This document shows positions 54,582 through 62,919 of a stretch of 64,000 nt of DNA, one piece after another. The DNA comes from a virus. The position numbers and the translations under genes were made by a program. The notes beneath the pieces are model-generated. The model did not search any database. It saw only the letters and a list, made by a program, of their open reading frames with translations, and was not told where the DNA came from. The stretch lies in IMG/VR virus record IMGVR_UViG_3300017749_000007, positions 1 through 64,000 of that record. One strand, given 5' to 3'. Numbering within the stretch: position 1 is the stretch's first letter; every line of letters starts with the position of its first letter.

Positions 54582-54610
54582 TTGACAAGCACTAATATAG
54601 AGTATATACT
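54582..54610 (+). promoter_or_regulatory. Sigma-70-type (early) promoter
   Basis: TTGACA (54582-54587), 17-bp spacer, TATACT (54605-54610); an almost perfect host-type promoter directly before the kinase-like gene. An AAGGAG ribosome site follows. No late box is present here. Confidence 0.82.
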
Positions 54611-54638
54611 TTAAAGATACTTAAAGGAGTTTATATTA

Positions 54639-55199
54639 GTGTTACCTAAATTACTAGTTGTTGGGCATGGTCGTCACGGCAAAGATACTGTATGTGAAAT
54701 GTTAGAAGCATACGGATATACATTTCAATCATCAAGTAAATTTTGTTCAGAACTTTTTATCTATAATGATTTGAAAGATCAGTACGGATACGCTGACGAA
54801 GAAGAGTGCTATGCAGATAGGCATAACCATCGTACTGAATGGTATGATATGATACACAACTATTGTAGCAAAGACTTGGCTCGTTTAGGGCGTAACTTAT
54901 TTGATCAACATGATATCTACTGTGGACTGCGTAACAAGCGTGAATTCTTTGCAATGCAAAATGAACAAATATTTGACCACGCTATTTGGGTAGATAGAAC
55001 AGATCATTTGCCTTTAGAAAATTATAAGTCTATGAGTATTGAACAATGGATGTGTGACTACACTATTGATAATAATGGCACACTAGATAGGCTACAAAAA
55101 AATGTTGATGTGCTTATTAAAACAATATTTAAAAATCGGGGACTAAGTCACCCTGCTTCCACACAACTCCCTCTTTTTGCAGAATTCTCTGACAGTTAG
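54639..55199 (+). CDS. Deoxynucleoside monophosphate kinase-like protein
   Basis: A 186-residue P-loop protein with GTG start after AAGGAG. Walker A is G9-HGRH-G14-K15-D16-T17; the GKDT ending is the same as in T4 gp1 (dNMP kinase), and the following QSSSKFCSELFIY and later RTDHLPLE fit a small nucleotide kinase with a lid. It probably phosphorylates dNMPs for phage DNA synthesis, though length is below T4 gp1 (241) and the substrate is not proven. It is expressed from a sigma-70-type promoter inside a late region, consistent with an early metabolic gene. Its last 71 bases overlap the convergent zinc-protein gene. Confidence 0.65.
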   Translation: MLPKLLVVGHGRHGKDTVCEMLEAYGYTFQSSSKFCSELFIYNDLKDQYGYADEEECYADRHNHRTEWYDMIHNYCSKDLARLGRNLFDQHDIYCGLRNKREFFAMQNEQIFDHAIWVDRTDHLPLENYKSMSIEQWMCDYTIDNNGTLDRLQKNVDVLIKTIFKNRGLSHPASTQLPLFAEFSDS

Positions 55200-55464
55200 C
55201 ACATATTGTTTTTAAGTTTTGTGGACGGCAGTTTTCTAAATTTCCGTCTATATGAAACACATTAAATTGTTCTGAGTGTTTAGATTTATAATTACACTTC
55301 TCACAACTACTCTTTTTTTCATAACCTCTTTGTTTCCACTTAGGTATTCCGTGGCCTGCTCCATTACGTAAGCAACGCTCACACAATGATCTATAGTAAG
55401 TTCTATCATCTTTTTTATAGTTTATAGCCGCAGGACGCTGTCCGCATTTGCATAAAGGTCTCAT
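55129..55464 (-). CDS. Zinc-binding HNH-like protein
   Basis: A 111-residue cysteine-rich protein. Two metal sites are visible: C5-K-C7 with C28-ER-C31, and C54-EK-C57 with C88-AN-C91. Between them F-H71-I-D73-G-N-L-E-N-C-R-P-Q-N83-L resembles the beta-beta-alpha HNH core (His, Asn and the second knuckle). Such proteins are common in marine T4-like phages near gp18, usually as conserved unknowns. It may be an HNH nuclease or a zinc-binding DNA protein. It is on the minus strand, starting four bases after a late box (GTAAATACAGTATGAG), with no ribosome site, and converges on the kinase-like gene. Confidence 0.7.
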   Translation of the reverse strand: MRPLCKCGQRPAAINYKKDDRTYYRSLCERCLRNGAGHGIPKWKQRGYEKKSSCEKCNYKSKHSEQFNVFHIDGNLENCRPQNLKTICANCQRILQKEGVVWKQGDLVPDF

Positions 55465-55468
55465 ACTG

Positions 55469-55475
55469 TATTTAC
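55469..55475 (-). promoter_or_regulatory. Late promoter box abutting a start codon
   Basis: On the minus strand GTAAATACAGTATGAG: the box ends four bases before the ATG at 55464. The same 16-base string precedes gp17 at 63655-63670. Confidence 0.65.
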
Positions 55476-55532
55476 CTCACCTTTTCGGTACCTTTTTTTA
55501 GGGTATATTACAGGTGAATTATTCTTAAACTG

Positions 55533-55539
55533 CTAAATA
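55533..55539 (+). promoter_or_regulatory. Late promoter box of gp18
   Basis: CTAAATA, the cyanophage-style variant, about 40 bases before the gp18 ATG; TAGGAG ribosome site follows. Confidence 0.65.
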
Positions 55540-55580
55540 ACTATAACAAAGACTCATTCATTATTAATAGGAGAAATATA

Positions 55581-58500
55581 ATGGCACTAACATCACCAGG
55601 AGTACAGGTTAGCGTAGTAGACGAAAGTTTTTACACACCCGCTGAACCAGGTACAGTACCAATGATATTCGTTGCCACCGCCGCAAATAAAACAAATGGC
55701 GCTGGTACGGGTATTGCTCCAGGATCACTGAAAGCAAACGCAGGTAAGCCTTACTTACTAACATCACAGCGTGACCTTACAGAGACATTTGGAGACCCAG
55801 TATTTTATACTGATACAAATAACAATCCAATACATGCAGGCGAACTTAACGAATATGGTTTGCAAGCGGCTTACTCATTATTAGGTGTAAGCAACAGAGC
55901 ATTTATTGTAAGAGCAGATGTTGACTTAGGCGCTTTACAAGCAACAGCAGATGCCCCAAGCGGTGCACCAGCAGATGGCGCACTTTGGACAGATACTGCA
56001 TCAACAGCATTTGGTATTTTTGAATGGAATGGTGCGGCAGCATCGACAACAGGCGGACAGAGCTTTGCAGTTAAAACTCCTATTGTAATAACAGACGCAA
56101 CAAAAACAAGCGGCTCAACTCCATATACACCAAAAGGTTCAGTAGGCGCAATAGGCGACTATGCTATAACTGCTGGCTTATCAACAATTTACAGAGTATG
56201 GTACAAAAACACTTCAGGTAACTGGGTACAAGTTGGTTCATCTACATGGACAGGAACTACACCAAGTGCAACTGGATCAGTTGTTGTAACAGGCGGTACA
56301 ACATTATTAGATTCCGATACTTTAGTACTTGATATAGGTGGTTCTAACTATACACTAACAGCGGCGACCAGCGGTGGATCAGCTACTTCATTAGATGATA
56401 TAGTTTCAAACAGTAACACAGTACTTTCAGGTACAGGTGTTAGTGTAGCAAACCTTAACAGTCAATTAGTAATTTACAATGATGGTTCAGTAGACACACA
56501 AATTACTCTTGCAGAAGGTGCTGGTTCTCCAGGACTTGCAGAGAAATTAGGCTTTACAGTTGGAAACTTTGATATTCCAGCATTAGCAATTGATCCACAT
56601 ACAAGTGTTCCACAATGGAAGTCAACAGGCTCAGGTCAAGTTGCTCGTCCAAGTGGAAGTGTATGGCTAAAAACTACAGAACCAAACAGTGGTGCAAGAT
56701 GGAGAGTAAAATCTTACAATGCAGACACAGCACTTTGGGACTTAGTAGACGCACCAATATACGCTTCAAATCAAAGTGCATTATATGCATTAGATAAAGC
56801 AGGCGGCGGCGCTAACTTAGCAAAAGACGCATTGTACGTACAATCTAACTTTACAGAAGCATCAAGCAAATTAGGTGATTTTGTATTATTTAAAAGAGCG
56901 GCGGCAGGTGCAACTACAATTAAAACTGCAGAAATAGCAACTCAACTTTCAGCAGTTGCATATACATTTAAAATAGCAGAAAGTGTTGTAGGTAGTGCGG
57001 CATTAGCAACAGCAAGAGAAGTAGCATTTACTGCAACAGGTGCAAGTACTGACGCCGACGAAATGGCAGACGGTATTAACAGCGCAGGCTTTACTAATAT
57101 TGTTGCTTCAGTAGATTCAACTAACAAAGTTGTAATTGAACACAAATTAGGTGGCGACTTTAGACTTGACAATGGTTCAGGTACAAGCCCACTTACATTA
57201 GTAGGTTTAACTAACGCGGCAACTAACGTATATGACGCTCCAACAGGTGATTCAACTAATGAACTAGTTGCTTCAAACTGGATGCCAGTAACATCAAGTG
57301 CTTCACAAGTGTACGTAGCATCAGCTAACGCACCAACAAGCACAACAGCAGATGGTACATTATGGTACAGCAGTGTTATTGACGAAGTTGACATGATGGT
57401 ACACAATGGTACAACATGGGTTGGTTATAAAACATTATACGGTTCAAGTAACGGTACAACAGTATCAGCAACACAACCAAGTACTCCAGCAGATCAGGAT
57501 CTTTGGGTTGACACATCAGACTTAGAAAACTATCCAACAATTTACCGTTGGAACAATGGTGCTCAAGAATGGCAGTTAGTTGACAAATCAGATCAAACTA
57601 CTGAAGATGGTGTATTGTTTGCAGATGCACGTTATGGTACAACAGGCGGAACAACAACAGTTGCTCCAACAGGTACTATTACAGACTTATTAACAAGTGA
57701 CTACTTAGACCCAGATGCTCCAGATCCAGCACTTTACCCACGTGGTATGCTACTTTGGAACACACGCAGAAGCGGCTTTAACGTTAAGAAATTTGTACGT
57801 AACGCAATTGATGTTACTGCTGATAACGCAAGAGCAGGTGATGCATCAATGGCAAGTTACTATCCACACAGATGGCAAACAGAGTCAGCTAACCAAGAAG
57901 ATGGTTCAGGTAGCTTTGGACGTAAAGCACAGCGTAAAGTTGTTGTACAACAGTTACAGGCTACAATGAATAGTAACGATGACATTAGAGATGACGAATC
58001 AAGAATCTTTAACTTGATGGCAACTCCAGGTTATCCAGAGCTAATTGGCGAAATGGTTTCACTAAACTTTGATAGAGGATTAAGTGCATTCATCGTAGGT
58101 GATTCACCAGCAAGATTAACATCAGACGCTACTTCATTAAATGAATGGGGTCAGAACGTTGCATTAGCAGTTGAAGATAACGATGACGGACTTGTAAGCA
58201 GAGATGAATACTTAGGTGTATTTTATCCATGGGGCTTTACAAGCGACAACGCAGGTAACAATGTAGTTGTTCCACCAAGTCACATGATGCTAAGAACTAT
58301 TGCGCTAAGTGACCAAGTTAGCTATCCATGGTTTGCACCAGCAGGTACAAGACGTGGCGGCATTACAAATGCTACAGCAACAGGGTTTATTGATAACGAA
58401 GGCGAATTTAATTCAATAGCATTAAACGAAGGACAACGTGATACACTTTATGCAGTAAGCGTTAACCCAATTACATTCATTAACGGCGCAGGCTTAGTTG

Positions 58501-58859
58501 CATATGGTCAAAAGACTCGTGCAAGAGGTGCAAGCTCATTAGATAGAATTAACGTAGCACGTTTGGTAATTTACTTACGTGGACAGTTAAACAAATTAGC
58601 TAAACCATATATCTTTGAACCAAATGATAAGATCACACGTGATCAGATCAAACAGGCCGCAGAGAGCTTATGTTTAGAGTTAGTTGGTGCAAGAGCATTA
58701 TATGACTTCTTAGTTGTATGTGACGAAAGCAACAACACTCCAGCTAGAATTGATCGTAACGAGCTTTACTTAGATATAGCGATAGAACCAGTCAAAGCAG
58801 TAGAGTTTGTTTACATTCCACTACGTTTGAAAAATACTGGTGAGATAGCAGGCTTGTAA
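55581..58859 (+). CDS. 18: Tail sheath protein gp18 (enlarged)
   Basis: Contractile tail sheath protein. Start ALTSPGVQVSVVDESFYTPA is the canonical sheath N-terminus, and the C-terminal domain is well conserved (LWNTRRSGFNVKKFVRNAID, ADNARAGDASMASYYPHRWQ, WGFTSDNAGNNVVVPPSHMM, VYIPLRLKN at the end). At 1092 residues it is far longer than T4 gp18 (659). The extra sequence lies between about residues 110 and 700 and contains Gly/Ser/Thr-rich beta repeats such as VVTGGTTLLDSDTLVLDIGG, SVANLNSQLVIYNDGSVDTQ and a similar later block, likely surface domains on the tail. Followed by gp19 after 38 bases. Confidence 0.92.
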   Translation: MALTSPGVQVSVVDESFYTPAEPGTVPMIFVATAANKTNGAGTGIAPGSLKANAGKPYLLTSQRDLTETFGDPVFYTDTNNNPIHAGELNEYGLQAAYSLLGVSNRAFIVRADVDLGALQATADAPSGAPADGALWTDTASTAFGIFEWNGAAASTTGGQSFAVKTPIVITDATKTSGSTPYTPKGSVGAIGDYAITAGLSTIYRVWYKNTSGNWVQVGSSTWTGTTPSATGSVVVTGGTTLLDSDTLVLDIGGSNYTLTAATSGGSATSLDDIVSNSNTVLSGTGVSVANLNSQLVIYNDGSVDTQITLAEGAGSPGLAEKLGFTVGNFDIPALAIDPHTSVPQWKSTGSGQVARPSGSVWLKTTEPNSGARWRVKSYNADTALWDLVDAPIYASNQSALYALDKAGGGANLAKDALYVQSNFTEASSKLGDFVLFKRAAAGATTIKTAEIATQLSAVAYTFKIAESVVGSAALATAREVAFTATGASTDADEMADGINSAGFTNIVASVDSTNKVVIEHKLGGDFRLDNGSGTSPLTLVGLTNAATNVYDAPTGDSTNELVASNWMPVTSSASQVYVASANAPTSTTADGTLWYSSVIDEVDMMVHNGTTWVGYKTLYGSSNGTTVSATQPSTPADQDLWVDTSDLENYPTIYRWNNGAQEWQLVDKSDQTTEDGVLFADARYGTTGGTTTVAPTGTITDLLTSDYLDPDAPDPALYPRGMLLWNTRRSGFNVKKFVRNAIDVTADNARAGDASMASYYPHRWQTESANQEDGSGSFGRKAQRKVVVQQLQATMNSNDDIRDDESRIFNLMATPGYPELIGEMVSLNFDRGLSAFIVGDSPARLTSDATSLNEWGQNVALAVEDNDDGLVSRDEYLGVFYPWGFTSDNAGNNVVVPPSHMMLRTIALSDQVSYPWFAPAGTRRGGITNATATGFIDNEGEFNSIALNEGQRDTLYAVSVNPITFINGAGLVAYGQKTRARGASSLDRINVARLVIYLRGQLNKLAKPYIFEPNDKITRDQIKQAAESLCLELVGARALYDFLVVCDESNNTPARIDRNELYLDIAIEPVKAVEFVYIPLRLKNTGEIAGL

Positions 58860-58864
58860 AGATG

Positions 58865-58871
58865 ATAAATA
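58865..58871 (+). promoter_or_regulatory. Late promoter box of gp19
   Basis: ATAAATA within TGATAAATATAT between gp18 and gp19; TTAGGAG ribosome site precedes the gp19 ATG. Confidence 0.7.
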
Positions 58872-58897
58872 TATATAACAAATTAGGAGCAAAGTAA

Positions 58898-59536
58898 ATG
58901 GCTATTTCATCATTATCAAAAATCACAGTTCCATTAGCTTCGGATGCAAGTAACTCTACCCAAGGGTTACTTATGCCAAAACTCCAGTATCGCTTTAGAG
59001 TGTCACTGGAAAACTTTGGTGTAAGTGCAGGCGAAGTTACTGAACTAACAAAACAGGTTCAGGATGTTACTAGACCAAACGTAAGCTTCGAGACAATGAC
59101 TGTTGACGTATACAACTCAAGAGTTTATCTTGCAGGTAAACATACCTGGGAAGCTATTACACTTACTTTAAGAGACGATGCTACTGGTGCTGTACAAAAA
59201 CTAGTTGGTGAACAACTACAAAGACAGTTCGATTTTATGGAACAGTCAAGTGCGGCAAGCGGAATTGATTATAAGTTTGTAACTAGAATTGAAATTCTAG
59301 ACGGTGGTAACGGTAACTACGCACCAGAAACATTAGAAACTTTTGAACTATACGGTTGTTACTTAGAAAGTGCAAATTACAATTCATTAGCATACAGTGC
59401 TAACGAACCAGTAACAGTTGCATTAACAGTTAAGTACGACAATGCTATCCAAACATCAGGCGCAAGCGGTGGTGGAGTAGGTACTGCTATTGGAAGATCA
59501 GTAGCGGCTATAGCAAGTACAACTGGCGCAAGCTAA
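58898..59536 (+). CDS. 19: Tail tube protein gp19
   Basis: Major subunit of the inner tail tube. The 212 residues include KLQYRFRVSLENFGVSAGEV, TELTKQVQDVTRPNVSFETM, NSRVYLAGKHTWEAITLTLR and SGIDYKFVTRIEILDGGNGN, the strand order of gp19 (T4: 163 residues), plus a longer Gly/Ser-rich C-terminus. It follows gp18, as in T4, but is separated from the terminase genes, which come later here. A rho-independent terminator closes the pair. Confidence 0.9.
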   Translation: MAISSLSKITVPLASDASNSTQGLLMPKLQYRFRVSLENFGVSAGEVTELTKQVQDVTRPNVSFETMTVDVYNSRVYLAGKHTWEAITLTLRDDATGAVQKLVGEQLQRQFDFMEQSSAASGIDYKFVTRIEILDGGNGNYAPETLETFELYGCYLESANYNSLAYSANEPVTVALTVKYDNAIQTSGASGGGVGTAIGRSVAAIASTTGAS

Positions 59537-59565
59537 GTTACTTAATAGTACAACAAATTAGGATT

Positions 59566-59588
59566 AGGGGCTTCATTGCCCCTTTTTC
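59566..59588 (+). terminator. Rho-independent terminator after gp19
   Basis: Perfect 6-bp stem AGGGGC/GCCCCT with TTCATT loop, then a T-run. Confidence 0.88.
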
Positions 59589-59614
59589 ATTTTATACGCA
59601 GTTAATAACATTGG

Positions 59615-59621
59615 ATAAATA
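59615..59621 (+). promoter_or_regulatory. Late promoter box abutting a start codon
   Basis: GGATAAATATTAGTATG: the box ends five bases before the ATG at 59627 and no ribosome site is present. Confidence 0.65.
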
Positions 59622-59626
59622 TTAGT

Positions 59627-61042
59627 ATGGCGAACATATTCAATGGATTCTTAGATAACTTAGTAAACGGCGCACTTAGTCCAAAGGGCGACATGGCCGA
59701 CTATTCACATGCGGCACGTTTATTCACAGACGACAACTTTCGTTTAGCTCCCAAACAAAAGTTTCTATATCATGTAACACTTAATTTAAATGACAACGTA
59801 GTAAACAAAGTATTACCAGGTTGGGTTGGCAGACATACTAATGAAGTTAATATGCTTGTTAAAAGTGTAACTATGCCTAGTTATGATATAACAACTGAAA
59901 CTAAGAACAAATACAATCGTAAAAAGAATGTACAAACACGTATAGATTATTCACCTGTAAATATTGTATTCCACGATGATAACAATAGCATAACAACACA
60001 GTTATGGACAGCATACTATAACTATATGTTTAGAGACGGTACATATGGTAGCAGAGATGGCGCAGGAGCACCAAATCAAAGTGCAAGACCATATGATAGA
60101 TTTAATACGTACAAAGGTAGTACACAGAACGGTGACCGCTTTGGTTTAGATAACAATCAATACGAACCGTTTTTTACAAGTATACAAATATCACAGTTAG
60201 CAAGACATCAATATCTTACGCTAACATTAGTAAACCCAATTATTGAAAAATGGTCACACGATACACTTGATAATTCAGCAAGTGCTGAGCCTGTGCAGAA
60301 TACAATGACAGTAGCATACGAAAGTGTATTTTATGCAGACGGTGCTGTTGTAGAAGGATCAACACCTAAAGGGTTTGCAACAGAACATTATGATTCAACA
60401 CCTAGTCCAATTGCCGCAGGTAGTGGCGGAAGCCTATTTGGTAGCTCGGGTGTACTAGCAGGCGGTGTTAGTGTGCTAGGAGATTTAGCAGGCGGTAAAG
60501 CAGACTTAGGTACATTACTTACAGCGGCACGTACAGTTAAAAACGCTAAGAAACTTACTAAAGAAGGTTTGCGTAACGAAGCATATCAAGTTGCAGGACA
60601 AACTATTAGAACAGCAACAGGAACTAACGTAAGTGGACTTGCTAATACTAGTTTTCCAAAATCTGGTGGCAATGGTACACAAACAACTGAAGCAAAAGCA
60701 ATTACAACTGTTAAGCAAAACAAACAAATAGATACAGCAGAATTACAAACAGCACTAGACAATAATGCAGAACTAAAAGACTTAGTTGCAGAAAGAGCTG
60801 TTGCAATTGGTGCAGTAAGTACACTAGCAGGGTATAATATAGGTAATGCCGCAGGACTTGGAGCGTACGATAACCTTACTGTAAACGAAAAAACAATAGT
60901 TAAAACAGAAGTTGATCAATTACTATCTAATGAAGATCCCAAGATGTTATCCATTACCAACTCCATAGTCACTAAATACAGAGAGTCACAAGCAGGCAGT
61001 AGTACTATTGCCGCACAAAAGAATCCATTAGGAAACGTATAA
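59627..61042 (+). CDS. Tail-tube-like structural protein (gp19/gp54 fold)
   Basis: A 471-residue protein whose first 250 residues resemble a tube-type beta barrel: FRLAPKQKFLYHVTLNLNDN, VNMLVKSVTMPSYDITTETK, RIDYSPVNIVFHDDNNSITT, LWTAYYNYMFRDGTYG and YLTLTLVNPIIEKWSHDTLD. The same plan occurs in gp19 and in the T4 baseplate tube initiators gp48 and gp54. The rest is Gly/Ala-rich with helical parts (LVAERAVAIGAVSTLAGYNI). It is probably a baseplate- or tube-end component. It starts right after a late box with no ribosome site, and is followed two bases later by the next gene. Confidence 0.6.
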   Translation: MANIFNGFLDNLVNGALSPKGDMADYSHAARLFTDDNFRLAPKQKFLYHVTLNLNDNVVNKVLPGWVGRHTNEVNMLVKSVTMPSYDITTETKNKYNRKKNVQTRIDYSPVNIVFHDDNNSITTQLWTAYYNYMFRDGTYGSRDGAGAPNQSARPYDRFNTYKGSTQNGDRFGLDNNQYEPFFTSIQISQLARHQYLTLTLVNPIIEKWSHDTLDNSASAEPVQNTMTVAYESVFYADGAVVEGSTPKGFATEHYDSTPSPIAAGSGGSLFGSSGVLAGGVSVLGDLAGGKADLGTLLTAARTVKNAKKLTKEGLRNEAYQVAGQTIRTATGTNVSGLANTSFPKSGGNGTQTTEAKAITTVKQNKQIDTAELQTALDNNAELKDLVAERAVAIGAVSTLAGYNIGNAAGLGAYDNLTVNEKTIVKTEVDQLLSNEDPKMLSITNSIVTKYRESQAGSSTIAAQKNPLGNV

Positions 61043-61043
61043 T

Positions 61044-61412
61044 ATGGCAAACAATTTACCAGCAGTTCCAGCACAAGATAGCGGTGCAGAAGTTAAAGAA
61101 TTTTTCAATCAATACTTAACAGAAAAAACTTCTTATCCGGCAAATGATGTTGACGCAGTAATAGGCTTTTTTGAAAATAGAGGTTTCGAAAAATCAAGTG
61201 CTATTGCAGTAGGTACAGCAATCTTAAATCAAGCAAAAGTAGATGACATAAATGTGTTTGAACTTATTGATACACTAAAAGGTATTAACTCAACACAGAT
61301 GAGTGATATCATTGCTAACGTACTAAACTACAGTAGAGAAAAAACAAGCACACTTGGATTTAAAGTAACTTCAAATTACGAAAAAATTGAAAAGCGAAAC
61401 ATCATATACTAA
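61044..61412 (+). CDS. Conserved small phage protein
   Basis: A 122-residue acidic, mainly helical protein: MANNLPAVPAQDSGAEVKEF, then VDAVIGFFENRGFEKSSAIA and VFELIDTLKGINSTQMSDII, ending in a basic NYEKIEKRNIIY. Not recognised beyond a general likeness to proteins near gp4 in marine T4-like phages. It starts two bases after the tube-like gene and is followed six bases later by gp4, so it is probably a structural or assembly protein. Confidence 0.6.
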   Translation: MANNLPAVPAQDSGAEVKEFFNQYLTEKTSYPANDVDAVIGFFENRGFEKSSAIAVGTAILNQAKVDDINVFELIDTLKGINSTQMSDIIANVLNYSREKTSTLGFKVTSNYEKIEKRNIIY

Positions 61413-61418
61413 AATGCC

Positions 61419-61856
61419 ATGGGAAGATTTGCACAGGGAAAATATAGTCTCAAAAATCCTGAGAAGTATATAGGTACAAAGACACCAACTTATAGAAGTA
61501 GTTGGGAGTTTACGTTTATGCGATTTTGCGACGAACACCCAAGTGTTGCTAAATGGGCAAGTGAAGCAATTAAAATTCCATATAAGAATCCATTAACCGG
61601 AAAGCATACAATATATGTTCCGGACTTCTTTATTGCATACGCAGACCGTAAAGGAAAGCAACGTGTAGAACTAATAGAAGTAAAGCCAGAGAATCAAGCA
61701 GTAAAAGAAAAACTAGGCCGTAGTAAACATAACCAGGCTTCTTGGGTAGTTAACCAAGCAAAATGGGAAGCCGCAAGGGCATACTGTAAACAAAAAGGTA
61801 TATTCTTTAGAGTCATAACAGAAAAAGATATATTCCACACCGGTAAAAGACGATAA
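61419..61856 (+). CDS. 4: Head completion protein gp4
   Basis: Homologue of T4 gp4 (also called 50/65), which acts after packaging to complete the head before tail joining. The 145 residues fit (T4: 150). Seen: SLKNPEKYIGTKTPTYRSSW, ASEAIKIPYKNPLTGKHTIY, VPDFF with Asp69, and LIEVKPENQ with Glu87 and Lys89; D...E-x-K is a PD-(D/E)XK nuclease signature, so a DNA-end-trimming activity is plausible. Start is ATG at 61419 after a weak site. Its stop overlaps a late box for the next gene. Confidence 0.88.
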   Translation: MGRFAQGKYSLKNPEKYIGTKTPTYRSSWEFTFMRFCDEHPSVAKWASEAIKIPYKNPLTGKHTIYVPDFFIAYADRKGKQRVELIEVKPENQAVKEKLGRSKHNQASWVVNQAKWEAARAYCKQKGIFFRVITEKDIFHTGKRR

Positions 61857-61859
61857 ATA
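61853..61859 (+). promoter_or_regulatory. Late promoter box of gp16
   Basis: ATAAATA within CGATAAATAATAG, overlapping the gp4 stop. Confidence 0.6.
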
Positions 61860-61886
61860 ATAGTAGCATATAATGGTATAGGACAC

Positions 61887-62387
61887 ATGACCAAAAAACT
61901 AGAAGATTTACTCAACATGCCTGATTCAAAAGAAATTATACAACAGGCAGAGAAACAAGAAAAAGCACAAACAAAACACGAAGTAGCTCATGAAGATAGC
62001 TTTCGTGATATAGCAGAGTTTGATAAAATTACAAGCGCATTACCAGCTGTTAAAGGCTTAGGTGATAAAGCAGATAGTGAGTTAAATGAAATAGCAGATA
62101 AAGCACTTGAAGCATATGACGATTTAATGAATCTTGGTATGAATGTAGAAAGCCGTTACAGTGGTAGAGTATTTGAAGTTGCAGGCGGACTGCTTAAAAC
62201 AGGACTAGATGCAAAAGTAGCAAAACTTAATAATAAGTTAAAAATGGTTGAACTACAACTTAGAAAAGAAAAGCAAGATAAAGACGGTGGCATTAGTGAA
62301 GACGGTATGATTACTGGAGAAGGCTATGTTGTAACAGATCGCAATAGCCTCTTAGAAAAGCTCAAAGGACTCGATAAGGATAAATAA
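61887..62387 (+). CDS. 16: Terminase small subunit gp16
   Basis: Small terminase subunit, which binds DNA and regulates gp17 during packaging. The 166 residues match T4 gp16 in size (164). N-terminal LEDLLNMPDSKEIIQQA, then a central helical domain with DLMNLGMNVESRYSGRVFEV, AGGLLKTGLDAKVAKLNNKL and KMVELQLRKEKQDK is the form seen in marine T4-like phages. The coiled-coil region would form the ring oligomer. AGGA precedes the ATG. It lies two genes upstream of gp17 rather than directly adjacent. Confidence 0.8.
   Translation: MTKKLEDLLNMPDSKEIIQQAEKQEKAQTKHEVAHEDSFRDIAEFDKITSALPAVKGLGDKADSELNEIADKALEAYDDLMNLGMNVESRYSGRVFEVAGGLLKTGLDAKVAKLNNKLKMVELQLRKEKQDKDGGISEDGMITGEGYVVTDRNSLLEKLKGLDKDK
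62380..62386 (+). promoter_or_regulatory. Late promoter box
   Basis: ATAAATA within GGATAAATAAC, overlapping the gp16 stop; upstream of the 62407 gene. Confidence 0.6.
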
Positions 62388-62406
62388 CTTATATAGGATG
62401 GATAAT

Positions 62407-62919
62407 ATGGAAACACGATTTCAAGAATTGCTAAACGAGTCTAAAAAGACTTATGCATTTAAAATAGGTATTGCAGGTGTTTTGCCTGAAGGTTGCGAAG
62501 AAAGCATCAAAACATGCTTACAAAAGTATGATGTTGCTAGTATGAGCAAAGGTAAAAAGACACCTATTACAGAGCGTCCATTAGATTTTCCACAGTTGGA
62601 AAACATGGAAGTTACTTACTTTGAAGTCGAACTTAACTATCCTTCCACACAACAAGTTTTACAAGAGTATATTGGACAGTGCTGTAGCATAGACCAAGCA
62701 CATATTATTGTAAGAAATCCATTAGAGATGCAAGAGAAATATCAGGAAATGCCTGAGGACAATGTATATCAAGCAAAGTTAACAACAGAAGACATGGGTG
62801 GCGAAAGCGCACAAGACTCAGTTGGTGAAAACAGAGTAATGGAATTATTGAAAGAACTTGAAAAAGTAAAAACAGAACGTGAGCACGATCCAAGTGCGGC
62901 GGTATCGGAGACAAACTAA
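62407..62919 (+). CDS. Conserved phage protein of unknown function
   Basis: A 170-residue acidic protein, METRFQELLNESKKTYAFKI. The start at 62407 is preferred over an in-frame ATG at 62398 because AGGA (62395-62398) then sits eight bases upstream. The central part (FPQLENMEVTYFEVELNYPS, QQVLQEYIGQCCSIDQAHII) looks like an alpha/beta domain, perhaps ferredoxin-like, and the last 45 residues are acidic and helical. I recall similar genes next to gp16/gp17 in marine T4-like phages, without known function; a packaging or portal-associated role is inferred from position. Stop overlaps the next ATG (TAATG). Confidence 0.65.
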   Translation: METRFQELLNESKKTYAFKIGIAGVLPEGCEESIKTCLQKYDVASMSKGKKTPITERPLDFPQLENMEVTYFEVELNYPSTQQVLQEYIGQCCSIDQAHIIVRNPLEMQEKYQEMPEDNVYQAKLTTEDMGGESAQDSVGENRVMELLKELEKVKTEREHDPSAAVSETN

